A stretch of 64,000 bases of DNA, from assembly GCA_002335605.1 (NCBI GenBank), contig BEDY01000001.1:4216001-4280000 (forward strand). The letters are read 5' to 3'. The number at the start of each line of letters is the position of its first letter. Positions within the stretch are counted from its first letter, which is position 1. The translations under genes were made by a program, and so were the position numbers. Positions 23,710-35,631 of this stretch are shown here, one piece after another. The notes beneath the pieces are model-generated. The model was given only the letters and a program-made list of their open reading frames with translations. It was not told the DNA's origin and did not search any database. Source of the DNA: Prillingera fragicola. Lineage: Eukaryota > Basidiomycota > Tremellomycetes > Trichosporonales > Trichosporonaceae.

Positions 23710-25628
23710 TTAGAAGCGGTTTCCGCGGCGGCGACGGCGCGCGCACTGCGTCTTGCCCGGAGCCTCCGAGGAGACGGTCGTGGAGACCGCGGGGGAGGCC
23801 TCGACGGCGGGGGTAGTAGGCACGGCTGCTGCGCTGCCAGAGGAGATGGGCATCGCCATGGGCGAGGCCGGCTCATCCGCTGCAAGGATCTTGACCACTG
23901 GGGCGCCGGTGGCCGTGGCGGCGGCGGGGGCGGCGGCGGCGGCGCCGGTTTCCTGAGGATCATCGCAGTAGACCAGGTGGTTGGCGTACGAGTCCGGCGG
24001 GCACTGGCGGGTGTGGTAGCCGGCGGTGGGGGTTATGATCCTGCTCTTGGGGATCCTGTTCATGTCAAATGTGGTCGCAGGGAATTCGGCGGCGTCTCCG
24101 GCACCGACGGGGAGGCCGCTGACGGTCGGGTGAGCGTTCTGAGGGTCTAGCTATGTCAGCTGGGTGTCCGCTGCGAGGTTGCGAACTGGCACTTACTCTG
24201 GACAGTGTTGGTGTCGACCTGTTGTTGAGTGCCCTTGCGGATATAGTCGATAACAGTGTCCATGTAAGTTGCCCAGGGGCCGAACACAAGTCCACAGGCA
24301 TGGACACTGCTGCAGCCACCAAGACTCTTGTAGTCCGTGTCGTCGAATTTGGCGCCGGGAAGGGCAATGGGCGAGGAAGTGCTGCCAATGATGTCGACCT
24401 GGATGTTGGGCGAGGTGTAGCCTGGCGTGTTCTGCTCGTCGCACTTGGGCTTGAGTTGCGGGCCGTCCCAGCCCCAGCGAGGATTGCAACCTTGGAGCTT
24501 GTCAGCAAGCTACGCGGATTGGTTTAGCGGTGGAAACTCACCAGGAAGATCCTTAATAGGACGGATCAGACCAACTTCCTCATCGACAATGTCACCCTAA
24601 CGACGTCAGGACGTTGCCCAGCCTATACATTCAGCATGCTCACCTCGAGGCGGCAAGAGGAATGCGCGTTGACCTTGTTTCCAGGACGTTCGCCGAGCAG
24701 CGCGCAGGCGTCTGGGTCTTCGCTCCTGCAAGTCTTGATTGCCTGCTCCAGCAGTCCAACGTCCCAGCCATTCACAAAGTCGGCATGGAAAGTGGCACCG
24801 GTTGTGTCACCGTTGGCGAGGATGAGCATCTCCTCGCCCTTGCGCCAGTTGGCACGGTGATAGTCGTTAAAGTGGTAGAACGACTCAAAGTGGATGGACG
24901 GATACTGGATAGGGTGGCTGTCTGGGCAGCGACCACCTTTGTCCCAGGTATCGGCGCTCTCGTCCCTAATAGGCCAAGTCATGTGCGAAAAGTGGTCCAC
25001 CGAGTCGAGACTCTGGTTAGCCCACCCGCACGAGGGGAAGAAAGCGTGCCCAGAGATCTGGTGCGGGACGTGGTCGATGTTTGTACCGTTGGGCAAAAAC
25101 TTGCGGTTGTAGCCCTTAGGCTCCTCGGCTTCGCGTGGGTCGACAGCCCAGTCTATGCCATAGCTCTGTGCCGAGCCCGTGTCGCGGTCCATCGCGTTAC
25201 CGACCACCATACGAAGCCCGGGAGGGAACGGCTGCACGTTCTCGCTTACCATCGAGTAGTAGATGAGCACGGAGGCTGGAATGATTTGGAAAGTCTGGTT
25301 GGGGTGGATAAAGTACAGAGCAGGTGCCCAGTAGTTGGACTTGTCCTCTTGAATGTTGATCGACGAGCATTGAGCACCCAGCATGTCCTCGTTAGAGTCC
25401 AGGACGTCTACATTTGTCAGTGTCGGCACACGGCAGCTACTCACCTCGGAAGCGCGAGCCACCGCGGATCTCGTGCACATGAGTTCCAACCACGCCGGGG
25501 TTAACAATGGGGTCTATACGCGAGAACACGATGGAGTTCGTGCCCATACGGAAACTGGGTACCGCAGAGACCGCGTCGGTGAGCGCGAGTGCTGCCAGCA
25601 GCCCCGCAGAAGCCATGTTGGAGAGCAT
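23710..25628 (-). CDS. Secreted DUF1996-domain protein (577 aa)
   Basis: A predicted extracellular protein. Exons: 25445-25628, 24644-25407, 24542-24596, 24197-24490 and 23710-24146; introns are 37, 47, 51 and 50 nt. A signal peptide (MLSNMASAGLLAALALTDAVSA) leads into the DUF1996 domain, recognisable from GTHVHEIRGGSRF near the start, many Trp/Asp/His positions (FFPSCGWAN, GGRCPDSHP, HADFVNGWD) and CNPRWGWDG. Typical fungal DUF1996 proteins are secreted and often carry WSC or Cys-rich C-termini; their activity is not settled. Here the domain is followed by an Ala/Pro/Thr/Ser-rich tail that ends in several Arg, with no GPI signal or WSC domain visible. Either the ATG at 25628 or that at 25616 could start it; the former gives the longer signal peptide. 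Confidence 0.88.
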
Positions 25629-26588
25629 GGTGTCGTGAACGGGAAAGTAGTGCGGGCTAGCTTGAAGAGTCGGGGGGGAGGCAGAAAACACGATCCAAGT
25701 GGTGCTACTATGTACATAAAGGGCAGCACAGTGTGGGCCGCTGCTCGTGAGAGTGGTGACAATGCCCTGGTGCTGAAACAACCGTTGCGCTCACACTCCC
25801 CCCGAGACCGGCGACATTGATGGTAGTACCCAACCCAACAGAAGGGTAGCGTGCATTTGCTGACGCAGCAGGGCAAGTCATAAACGTTTCGGCAAGAGTG
25901 GTACGTTGCCAAAGGTGCCTGCACATGATTGCCTCTGCGAGGATACAGAATGACCTGTTTGTGCATGGAATGGAAGACCCGGCGAATGAACCGAAACGCG
26001 TCGACGCACTCCCGGCGTCTGGCGCGTCTGGGACGTATCGCTCGAGGCACCATGTCCCATACGTTGGTACGTGTGACAGCGCACCACGAACGGGCTTTGT
26101 GACGCACAGAGTACATCTCTTAGGAACAGACACTACAAATCGTTGGTGCAGAAGAGCGTGCTTGAGATGTTCGAGATGGAGTCTGATGTCAGCCTAGGAA
26201 CGGGGGTGATTGGCCACCCTGTCCTGGGTGATCGCCGTCAAGTGTACAGTAGTAGTCAGTCTTTGTACAGGCAGTCTCTCCTGACAATGTCCTTGTGATC
26301 TGCCTGAAACGCACACTCACGCAATAATGGGGCCAGCCGGGCTTTGACATGGTCGTGAGCTCCGTGAGAGCCAGAGCTCGTTCAAAGCGGCCCCGCATCT
26401 ACAGCAGTCACCGCTCACGTACAAACAATCCGCACCCCACGTCTTTGACAGCAACCGCCCCTAGAAGCATCCCAATGACATACGTTTCTCATGGTGCTCC
26501 CTCCTCGCCAAAGACTGGACTGCCACCAACAAGAACATCCTTGCATGAACTTCTGACTATTCTGGGGTTACATCCTGCAGATCAACAC
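25629..26588. other. Intergenic
   Basis: About 960 bases containing the upstream region of the DUF1996 gene and the 3' flank of the hexose transporter gene. No gene is seen. Confidence 0.5.
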
Positions 26589-28380
26589 TCAAACAGTCCG
26601 GTTCCCCTCCATGTGGTCAACCGACCCCTTCTCTCCCGAGCCCATGCTAACCGATCCCTTGTCGCCGGTGACGCCGCTGCCGTCGGCGAGCGTCTCGTGA
26701 ATGTTCTGCTCGAGGAGGTACTTGCGGTAGGCGTTTGAGCCGCGCACCGTCGAGTTGCGGCACAGCAGGTCGACCTGCTCGAGGGAGAGCTGCTTGGTCT
26801 CGGGCACGAGCTGCTGCGTCAGTACATCGATACGGTGGAAGTGGCCAAGACTCACGCAGTAGGCAAAGACGATGGCAACGGTACACCATCCGCCCCAGAT
26901 CCAGAATACGTTGCTGCCCAGTCCGGCATTGCCGGGGCCCTTGTTCACGAGGTAAGGCGTCATGTAGCCCAAAGCAAAGTTTAGCAACCAGTTGCTCGCT
27001 GTGGAGAGAGACATTCCCTTGGTGCGGATGTTGACGGGGTACAGCTCGGATGTGATGACCCAGGACAAGGGTGCCCAAGTCGAGGCAAAGTGGCCCATAA
27101 AGATGCACACGAACGCGACGAGAACCTTTTGGCCAGTGGCATCGGTGGTCTCTGTCTTGAGCCCCACGGCCGCGACCACGAGCTGCGAGACAGCCATGCC
27201 TGCCGCTCCGTACATGATCATGGGGCGGCGGCCGATGCGGTCAATGAGGAACATGCCGGGGATGGTCATGCCGACGTTGACGACGTTGGTGGCGATCGTG
27301 ACGAGGAAGGGATCGCTGATGCCCGAGTTCTGGAAGAAGGAGGTGCCATAGTAGAAGCTGTGGGTCAGTGTCATGGGCAGGAGTGGTGGACTTACATAAA
27401 GTTGATACCCGTGAGCTGGGTCAGAGCCTGGATACCCATACCCGTGAGGACACGCTGGGCGTTCTTGCCCTCACCCATGGTAAAGCAGGCGGCCCAGGTG
27501 GAGCCGCCCATGGAGCGCTCATGCTCAATGTTGGCCTCGATCTCGTCGAAAAGCTCATTGACCTCGGGGCTGTCCATCGTCTTGCCAGTAATACGCGCCA
27601 GAGCCTTGCGAGCCTTCTCGCCCTTGCCTTTGAGCTGCAGCCAGCGAGGCGACTCGGGAAGGATGACCATGCCGAGCATGAGGATTCCACCCCAGACAAA
27701 CTGCACAGCGATAGGGATTTGGTAGGACGACTTTCCGTTCATGTCTTTGGTGGACTTGACAATGATGGCGGCGATGAGAAGGCCAAACGTGATAAACCAT
27801 TGGTAAGTCGAGACGATGAGGCCGCGGACGCGACGGGGTGCGCACTCGGCTTGATAGATGGGAACCAGGCAGGAGGTGCCACCCACGCCTAGACCTGCCA
27901 GAACGCGGCCAGCGGAGAATGTCCCGAGAGAAGTACCCCAGGTTTGGAGGGCGACGCCGACAAAGAATACCACTGCGAGAGTTAGTTTTGAACGAGCTGG
28001 CAGCCACAGTGTGCTGCAGGGAGAGATCCCCTAAGCCATGAAGAGGATAATGTCTTGATTATTACTCACTGACATAGACGGCGATACCCAGCCGACGGCC
28101 AAGAAAGTCGCCGATAGTAGAACCGAGGAGTGCACCAAAGAAGGTGCCGGCACTCAAAATCGAAGTAATGAGCGAATCAGACTGGGTCGACAGATGCAAC
28201 GTCCCATCTGGTCGCATCTCGCCAAAGACACGCAGAAAGGCAGGCATTTCCTTGCAACCTGCAATGTAGCCAGTGTCATAACCAAAGCTGCCAGAGTGAG
28301 CCGTACGTCAACACTGCTGCCACTTACAGGAAACCACCAAAAGAGGCGAACGCGCCTAGGATGAGCGTCAAGGACGGCAT
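26589..28380 (-). CDS. Hexose/monosaccharide MFS transporter (524 aa)
   Basis: A plasma-membrane sugar:H+ symporter of the sugar porter family. Five exons: 28328-28380, 28070-28287, 27396-27972, 26856-27357 and 26589-26813; introns are 40, 97, 38 and 42 nt. Diagnostic motifs are FGYDTGYIAG in TM1, GRRLG after TM2, PESPRWLQLKGK before the central loop, QALTQLTGINF in TM7, DRIGRRP after TM8, and LVPETKQLSLEQ after TM12. About 12 hydrophobic segments are visible. The start with MPSLTLILGAFASFGGFL leaves almost no cytosolic N-terminus, which is short for the family. The last intron is 42 nt and has no stop, so retention would add 14 residues just before the PETK motif. Substrate is not predictable beyond a hexose-like sugar. 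Confidence 0.9.
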
Positions 28381-31208
28381 GGCTGTGTGTCGAGTTGTGC
28401 TGTGCGCCAATGTGGGGCAGTATGCGATGAAGCAGTTGCCATCTGGGGGCCCCGATGCTTTATGTACAAGAGCAACAACATGGGGTGGGCTCTGGATTAT
28501 GAGAGATTGCAAGAGTCGGTAAACAGGGAAATTTATCCGATATCATGAACGAGTTTAACCGCTATTTCTTGTTAAATGGTTAATCCTCGTTTCTTCACCT
28601 CTTATCCCCAACAACAACCGTTTGGGAGACCGGAAAGCCAAGACTGGAGCACACCTACTCGCCCCAAGGGGTGCGAGAGGGGAATAGCCCACTACTTGCA
28701 CCCCCTACCCTCCTGCGTGCCGCTCCAGGCCGCTCGGAAGCGTCGATGCCATCACAGAGACCGCCGGATCCATCCTGGGGTAACCTGTTGCTGCGACTTT
28801 ACCGAGGTAGCCGCTACAAAGCTGTGCGTACCAGCCTTAGGGCCGGGCCGTCTCACCGGGCCGTAAGGACTCTTGCCCATACCGTACCTCGTAGACCAGC
28901 GGCCCGGGGGTACTGGTCACGTTGGCTTCGAGTTGGACGTCATCCTGCATTGTTTCGAGCTGAGGAGTGGACTAGGCTCAACGTCTCCCCACAATGTGAC
29001 ATGGGCGGCCCGGGGTAGTTTCACATGATAGCGATTAAACTGCGGCTTTCCCTAAGCCGGCCCGGTTTGGGGTAACGACGGCAAGCTGGTGGTTGAGCAT
29101 GAGACATATGCTGTCCTGGTGAATACCGCTAGTCCGGTATCCTCGGTGGGGAGAGAAGGTGCTGGCGGTCTTTCTGCCTCGGTAGGCCCGGTTCATCGCG
29201 GCAATGGGGGTTGCAAGGAGCAGGCTGCAGTGTTGCGCGCTGAATGACTGTGCATGTCGCCAAGATGTCCATCTTGGCATTTGCTCCTTGCACTCCTTTC
29301 CGCACCTATCAAGAGCGTTTCTTTGAACTTTATTGTAGAACTACCCAGCCGCAGCCTGGATATCCGTTAGAAGGTGCAGGTTAAACGCCAGAAATGGTCA
29401 TATTATATCAGCAGTTTATCAGCGGATAGCGATGGGTCACTGAACTGTTAAACTAATTCTGAACCGGCGGTACTGGAGGTGGCACTTGCTGGTACCGGCG
29501 GTACTTCCTCTCGGCCTGCCTTGCTGTCTTTTGCAGTTTGGCAGACCCATGCATGGCACTGCTAGGTCACTGATTGGCTACTGAGATGCCAAGAGTGAGT
29601 TGCGTTCCATGATGCCGCCGAATGGGGCCGGTTGCGGGCGCTCCGGAAGAACATACCCCTTTGAAACCTTACGGCGCGCTGTTGATCTTTGAGGCGGATT
29701 GACGTCTAACAGCAGATCGGTCCGCCCGAGTGTAATTCGATATTTCAGCAGCGCATATTTCAAGCTCTCCCAACGCTGATGTGCGGTTTGGGGGGCTAAG
29801 ATGGGCAACAGACTCGAGTTGAAATGCCAACCGTCGCGTCGAATGCTGGGGGTACAGGTCAAGCATTTCTGCCTTCCTCTGAGAAAGCAACATCCACGCT
29901 TAACGTGCTGAAGCGTCATTGATCTCAGATCAACGGTTAGGATTGTTGAGATGCAGTCTCCCTGGGAATTGTGGCGGATGAATCGCATTCTCGTCAGCGG
30001 CATTAGTCCAGACTCGTTTACGAAGGAAGGATCGAAAGCCGAGCGACAAACCAGAACTTGCTAAAGGGCGCAATGCCCGCTTTGGGGCAAGGCTTATGGA
30101 GAGTGCATACGCATAGCACATCAGGAGAGGGTTGTTTGATCAACATGCTTGGTCGAGAACCTTGACCAGATGAACAACACCAGGGTGCTGGGTAAGGCCG
30201 ATCGGCGACGGACCCCAGCGCGACGAAAAACTTCATTAGCTTCAGTTGTCACCTACCTTTGTGGACCCGGCTGGAGCCCAGTTTCGAACAGGTGAGATTG
30301 CAACGAATAACCACAGTGGACTGAGCAGCAAGAAGACGTCAAGATGTGGGAGTGACGCCGAGACACTGGGGAACGCCAGCCTGTGCCTGTCCACCCCAGA
30401 CTGACTGCGGATGTGTTGAGCCTCGGTCCGCGGTTGTCAAACAGTAGTGAGACTACACTGACGCCTAACGGCCAGCTAGGCATATCACAAGTCGCGCAAG
30501 CATGGCTAACTTTATTCTCATTGGTGCCTATTGAGACTTTCCTCTTGCGGACAAGAGTGCTGGACAAGAGCCGGCGGCGGTGACATGACATCAGCCCAGA
30601 GAATGCTAACACGTTGGCTGCTCCGCATCAACGCCGCAGGGACGGAGAGAGCCAGTGCCGCCCAACCGCCGGGCAACGGCCAACATCCCTAGACACCTGC
30701 TCACTGCTGACCCTGGCTGCTGCCTGAGGTTCGACCGCAACTTTGTCCATTTTCACCGTGTCAGACTCGTTAACACGCTGGCTTCCTCTCGCCATGTCCC
30801 CCGCTCCCGACATCTGTTAGCGTGTCTTGGCGATGAGGAACGTCCCTCTGGCCATCGCAGATGACCTGCAGGCCTCTAGCGGACGACCCGCAGTCGGTCG
30901 GCAACGGGTCGAGCACTTCCCACACCTTTAGCTTCACTCGTCTATCGCATGCTCTTGGCGTGCCGCCTTGACGAGAGAACGTCTCACTTTTACCGTGGCA
31001 CCCCACCTTTTGCTAGTCCCAAGCCGCAAACACACGCCGCATGGGGTCAGCCGCCGCTGCCGCCGGTTGACGACTGGCACGCTGACTCACGAGCTCACCT
31101 CCCCGATGCAGACCCCGCGGACCCCACCCCTCCCCCAGTTGCTAGCATATAAAGACGGGCGGTGCCCCCACCGGCTGCTCTTACTTCTCACACGACCTCA
31201 CAGCCAAC
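28381..31208. other. 2.8 kb gene-poor stretch between transporters
   Basis: The upstream regions of two divergent sugar transporter genes with no convincing gene between them. A 12-nt direct repeat (ACCGGCGGTACT) occurs at 29463 and 29494. The last 60 bases contain the TATA box of the plus-strand transporter. Confidence 0.5.
31148..31153 (+). promoter_or_regulatory. TATA box of the sugar transporter gene
   Basis: TATAAA (within CATATAAAG) lies about 60 bases upstream of the start codon at 31209, in a GC-rich context. This is the clearest TATA box in the window and suggests a strongly regulated gene. Confidence 0.55.
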
Positions 31209-33145
31209 ATGGTGTCACAAAACAGCAGTGACAAGGACCTCTCGTCCGTGTCGCACCATGACCACTCTTCGGACACCTACAACGACACAAAGGGCTTGAA
31301 AGCCGCGTCGTCGGATGGCAACCACCTTCGCCGCGCCAGCACAGGCGTGACGCCCGACGACATCAACAACCCCCTCGTCGGCCTGTCGAAGGAGCAGATC
31401 CGCGCCGAAGCGGACGGCTTTATCGAAAAGTTTGGCTTCCAAGACTCTGCGGAAATGTTCCACAAGGCTGCGCTCGTCGCCCAGCGTCCCAAGCAGTTTG
31501 AGGGCATCCCCGAGCTCTCGGAAGCCGACCGCGAGTCGCTCACCTCTGAGCGCGACAACATCTGGAAACTCCCCGGCATGCTCATCTACTCTGTCGTCAT
31601 CTGCGCGCTCGGCGCTGCCACCCAGGGCTGGGATCAGACTGGCTCCAACGGCGCCAACCTGAGTTTCCCCAACGAGTTTGGGATCGGCAAGGACCACACC
31701 GAGCCTGGTGGCGAGCGCGACGAGTGGATTGTCGGGCTGGTCAACTCGTCCGTGTACATCTCCGCGGCCTTTGTTGGGTGCTGGCTGTCGGACCCGCTCA
31801 ACCACTGGTTTGGCCGTCGTGGCGAAATCTTTATCACTGGTCTCATTCTCATCGCGACCCCTATCGCGTCCGGCTTTACAAAGACGTGGCAGGAGCTCAT
31901 GGCCGTACGGCTCATCATGGGAGTGGGCGTAGGGGCGAAAGCAGCCACTGTGCCGATGTACTGTGCCGAGCTCTCCCCGGCGCGTATCCGCGGTGCGCTC
32001 ACGATGGGCTGGCAGCTGTGGACTGCGTTTGGCATTTTCCTTGGCTTCTGCGCCAACGCCGCCGTCAAGGACGTGGGCGACATTACGTGGCGTCTCCAGC
32101 TCGGGTCGGCCTTCATCCCCGCGCTCCCACTCACGCTCGGGGTCATGTTCTGCCCCGAGTCGCCGCGGTGGTACATGAAAAAGGGCCGGATGGACAAGGC
32201 GTGGACGGCGATGAAGCGCCTCCGGCACACCGAGCTGCAGGCTGCGCGTGATCTGTTCTACGCCTACGTGCTCTACTCGGAGGAGCAAAAGATTATCCAG
32301 GGTGCGACCTACATGACCCGTCTCACCGAGCTGTTCACCATTCCCCGCTGTCGCCGCGCCACCCTCGCTGCGGCTGTCGTAATGATCGGCCAGCAGATGT
32401 GTGGTATCAACAGTGAGTCCAGCTGCGTCGACTCGGCTAACCCTCAGTCATGGCCTTTTACTCGTCGACAATCTTCAAAGAGGGCGGCTACAACGACGTG
32501 CAAGCCCTGTACGCGTCCATCGGCTTTGGCGCTCTCAACTTTGTCTTTGCCATCCCCGCAGTGTTCACCATCGACACGTACGGCCGGCGCACCCTGCTGC
32601 TCTCAACCTTCCCCAACATGTGCTGGACGCTCCTCGTGGGCGGCATGTGCTTTTTCATCGACCAGGACAACCCCACCTCGCAGGTCCGCACAGGCATAGT
32701 CGCGCTGTTCGTCTACCTCTTCACCATCGCGTACTCGCTAGGCGAAGGCCCCGTCCCGTTCATGTACTGCGCGGAAATCTTCCCCCTCCCGCAACGCGAG
32801 CAGGGCATGGCCTTTTCCGTCTCGTGGAACAACTTTTGGGCGGCAGTCCTCGCACTCACCTTTCCCCGCCTCCTGCGCGCGTTCACGCCTGCGGGTGCGT
32901 TTGGGTTCTACGCGGCCATGAACGCTGTCGCCTTTGTGTGGATCTATCTCTGGGTGCCAGAGACAAAGCAGCTTACGCTCGAAGAGCTCGATACCGTGTT
33001 TTCAGTCCCGACGGCAGTGTACAGCCGGCACCAGGTTGGGACGGTCCTGCCGTGGTGGTTTAGGCGCTATGTCCTGCGTCAGAAGGAGGCGTATCTCAAG
33101 CCTATGCCGCTGGACCACCTTGATTATAAGGGTGGGCACGCGTAG
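31209..33145 (+). CDS. Sugar porter MFS transporter, long N-terminus (633 aa)
   Basis: A second plasma-membrane sugar porter, of a different subfamily from the one at 26.6-28.4 kb. Exons 31209-32412 and 32448-33145 are separated by a 35-nt intron. It has a cytosolic N-terminus of about 125 residues with the subfamily signature NPLVGLSKEQIRAEADGF, then TM1 with GAATQGWDQTGSNGANL. Others are LNHWFGRRGEIF, SPARIRGALTMGWQLWTAFG, CPESPRWYMKKGR, GQQMCGIN (TM7), DTYGRRTL and WVPETKQLTLEEL. Similar fungal proteins are often annotated as inositol, galacturonate or general sugar transporters; I cannot choose. A good TATA box about 60 bases upstream suggests regulated expression. Confidence 0.92.
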
Positions 33146-33657
33146 TTTGTATTCACGGAGTAGTCTGTAGTAATTGAAGATGAATTTGTAGCGCAACGTT
33201 GAGCATTGAGAGCATGAGTGGATCTTGTCAGCTAACGTCTCCTCTTGCGGGAGGATCAAGTCTGTGACCAGACAAGCACGGCCGATCTCCACCCACGCTC
33301 TATCAGCATATCTGCACGACGAGGCTCACACAGTCAAACCACAAAAGCACGAAAACCACAAAAGCAAGAGCAATAGTACGACGTCGCTGTCGTCCCTGGC
33401 ATCGGCATTCGGCCTTGTCCGACATCCACAAAATCCGGGTACTCCACAGCCGCCACCCCCATCGCCAAGTTGTCTGCAATGCTGCACGCGAGTGTGAGAG
33501 TGATCAAGAGCGGCGCAGAGTAGCAAAGAGTAGCAAGAGAGAAGTAGAGCGCTCGCTGGGACTGCAGAACCTATGCATCCGGTCTAACAAAGCCTAAGCG
33601 CTTCTTTCACCTGCGCCTAGTGCGCACCCTCTTGACTCGGCGTCTCGCCACAGCAAC
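33146..33657. other. Intergenic between convergent genes
   Basis: 3' flanks of the sugar transporter (plus) and nitronate monooxygenase (minus). No gene is seen. Confidence 0.5.
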
Positions 33658-34786
33658 TTAGAGCTTTGCGCGCGCGCCCTGGGTCGCGGCGTACCCCCTG
33701 TCGAGCTGCCTCTTGGCGGTGGAGACCATCTCGTCGATAATCTGCTTTGCGGGCAGGACCTTGTCGATGACAGCCGCGACCGAGCCCATGAGCCACTTTG
33801 TACCGGGCATGCTCTTCTCGGGGTGCTTTTCGAGCTCGGCGTCGTGGGGGATGATACCCTTTGCGCAGAGTTCGGCAATCTCGGCCTGCCTGTTCTCCTC
33901 CCAGTCCTTGACGTAGGGCGTTAGGCGGACACGCATCGGGCGGCCAGAGTAGATGAGCGTGCGCTCGGCATCGCCAAAGCCGGCGCTCACGACGAGCTCC
34001 TTGTGCTTGGGCGGCGCGCCGGCCTCGACCGACGCAACGAAACGCGTGCCCACCCACACGCCCGAGGCGCCGTACATGAGCGAGGCGGCGAGGCCGCGGC
34101 CGTCGTAGATTCCGCCCGCGGCAATGACGGGCACCTGCTTGCCGGTGAGCGGGGACTTGCGGCCGGCGCAAATGTCGACGCAGGCGGGGATCAGGATCGA
34201 GAAGGGCGTGTCGCCAGTGTGGCCGCCGCCTTCGCCGCCCTGCGCGCAGATAATGTCCACGCCGACGTCGAGCGCCTTTTTGACGTGCTTCGGGTGGCCG
34301 ACCATCTGGCTGTTAGCGCTGGTGTGCGTGTGTGACTCACGTTCATGACGACGATGCCGGCCTTGTGGAGCCGGTCGACGACCTCCTTGGGGGGCACGCC
34401 GACGGCAGACACAAAGAGCGCGGCCTTTTCCTCAATAATCACACTGATGAGCTCGTCGAGCTGGCCGCCAGTGTAGTCCTTGTTGGTCTTGCGCGCGCTG
34501 CCGCCAACCTGCGGGAGGAGCAGGTCGATGCCGTACGGCGCGTTGGGGTCGTCGAGGTACTTTTTAATGTCGTGGATCTGGCGACGCAGGTACTTGGGCG
34601 TAGCGCGGACACCGCCAATGACACCCAGGCCACCCGCGTTGGTGACCGCTGCGGCCAGGCGAGGGCCGGCAGCGACGTTCATGCCTGCCAGCAGGATGGG
34701 GTGCTTGATGCCGACTGCTGTGTGAGCGGTGTCGCGGCGGTGGGGGGCTTACAGAGCTCGGTAATGTCGGTGGAGATGACGGACAT
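33658..34786 (-). CDS. Nitronate monooxygenase (2-nitropropane dioxygenase-like)
   Basis: An FMN-dependent TIM-barrel enzyme that oxidises alkyl nitronates to carbonyls and nitrite. Exons 34753-34786, 34341-34714 and 33658-34305; introns are 38 and 35 nt; 351 aa. Visible features are PILLAGMNVAAGPRLAAAV and NAGGLGVIGG at the N-terminus, GIDLLLPQVGG, and the FMN-phosphate region CAQGGEGGGHTGD, followed by AAGGIYDGRGLAASL and GASGVWVGTRFVAS. The C-terminus ends in Ala-Lys-Leu, an accepted variant of the peroxisomal PTS1 signal, so the enzyme is probably peroxisomal. It may protect the cell from the toxin 3-nitropropionate/propionate-3-nitronate, known substrates of this family; this is family knowledge, not shown here. 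Confidence 0.93.
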
Positions 34787-35350
34787 GATGGCTAGATTGC
34801 TGTGTGTGAGAGAGAGGATGAGGAGAGCGAAAGAAGCGACACGGTCAGCGACTATAAGGCCAACTGGCAACCACGACGAGCATTGTCGGCAAGTGACATG
34901 CGACCCGAATGCCGGGTGGGGAGCATTGCGGACATGGCCGAACAATGCAAGAATGCTCAGCCAAGCCAACCCCCGTCTGCCGTGGGCCGCCGTGGAATGC
35001 CCAGTCCTGCGCTGCATGAGCTGCTGCAGTGCCCGGTTTTCGCAGATTGCTGGCGGTTAGATTACGCTGGACTGGTTAGTGCCGAGAATGACCAGAGACG
35101 GACAAGAGTCCGCGGCCGATCGCCGCTGCTCTGCTCAGCCGGGGCTCGGCGGCGGCAGTGACCCCGTTTGGCAGTGCATAAGTGAGCACCTGAGCACTCG
35201 TGCTGACTAGTAGTAGTAGCTGTATCTGTACTCGTTGCCCGTTGACCTGATACACGTGCTCGCTGTCGTTAGTCCCAGATACCCCACGATTCACCAGCGC
35301 AGCATCTTGAATCAAGCTGTGAGCAAAACATCATTTCCCTCTACCTCCAC

Positions 35351-35386
35351 GGTGCTGGTGCTGGTGCTGGTGCTGGTGCTGGTGCT
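35351..35386. repeat. Hexanucleotide microsatellite (GGTGCT)6
   Basis: Six perfect tandem copies of GGTGCT about 250 bases upstream of the Mug135-like ATG. Perfect copies suggest recent slippage, so length may vary between strains. Confidence 0.9.
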
Positions 35387-35416
35387 TCTGTTGCCTTTCA
35401 GATATCCATCTACCAC

Positions 35417-35435
35417 TGCATGCATGCATGCATGC
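35417..35435. repeat. TGCA tetranucleotide repeat
   Basis: Almost five tandem copies of TGCA, a self-complementary unit, 30 bases after the hexanucleotide repeat. It could extrude as a hairpin; no role is evident. Confidence 0.85.
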
Positions 35436-35631
35436 TCGTCACTCTCTCTGTGCCATGGCTCGCTCTCACGCAGGTGGGTGAACGAGATCCAAAAATAGTC
35501 CCGCCACTAGCGCGCAATGTTGATTGTTGTTGTGGTCATTTAACCTCTTTCGTCTTGTCTCTCTCTCGCATACTCTCTTCTCATATCCCTCTCATCCTCT
35601 CCCTCTAGCATCCATACTATACCCTTCCCCA

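Larger units (their letters stand above)
34787..35631. other. Intergenic with microsatellites
   Basis: The shared upstream region of two divergent genes (nitronate monooxygenase, minus; Mug135-like gene, plus). It contains two microsatellites (listed separately) and a C/T-rich tract at about 35545-35610 next to the plus-strand ATG. Confidence 0.5.
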
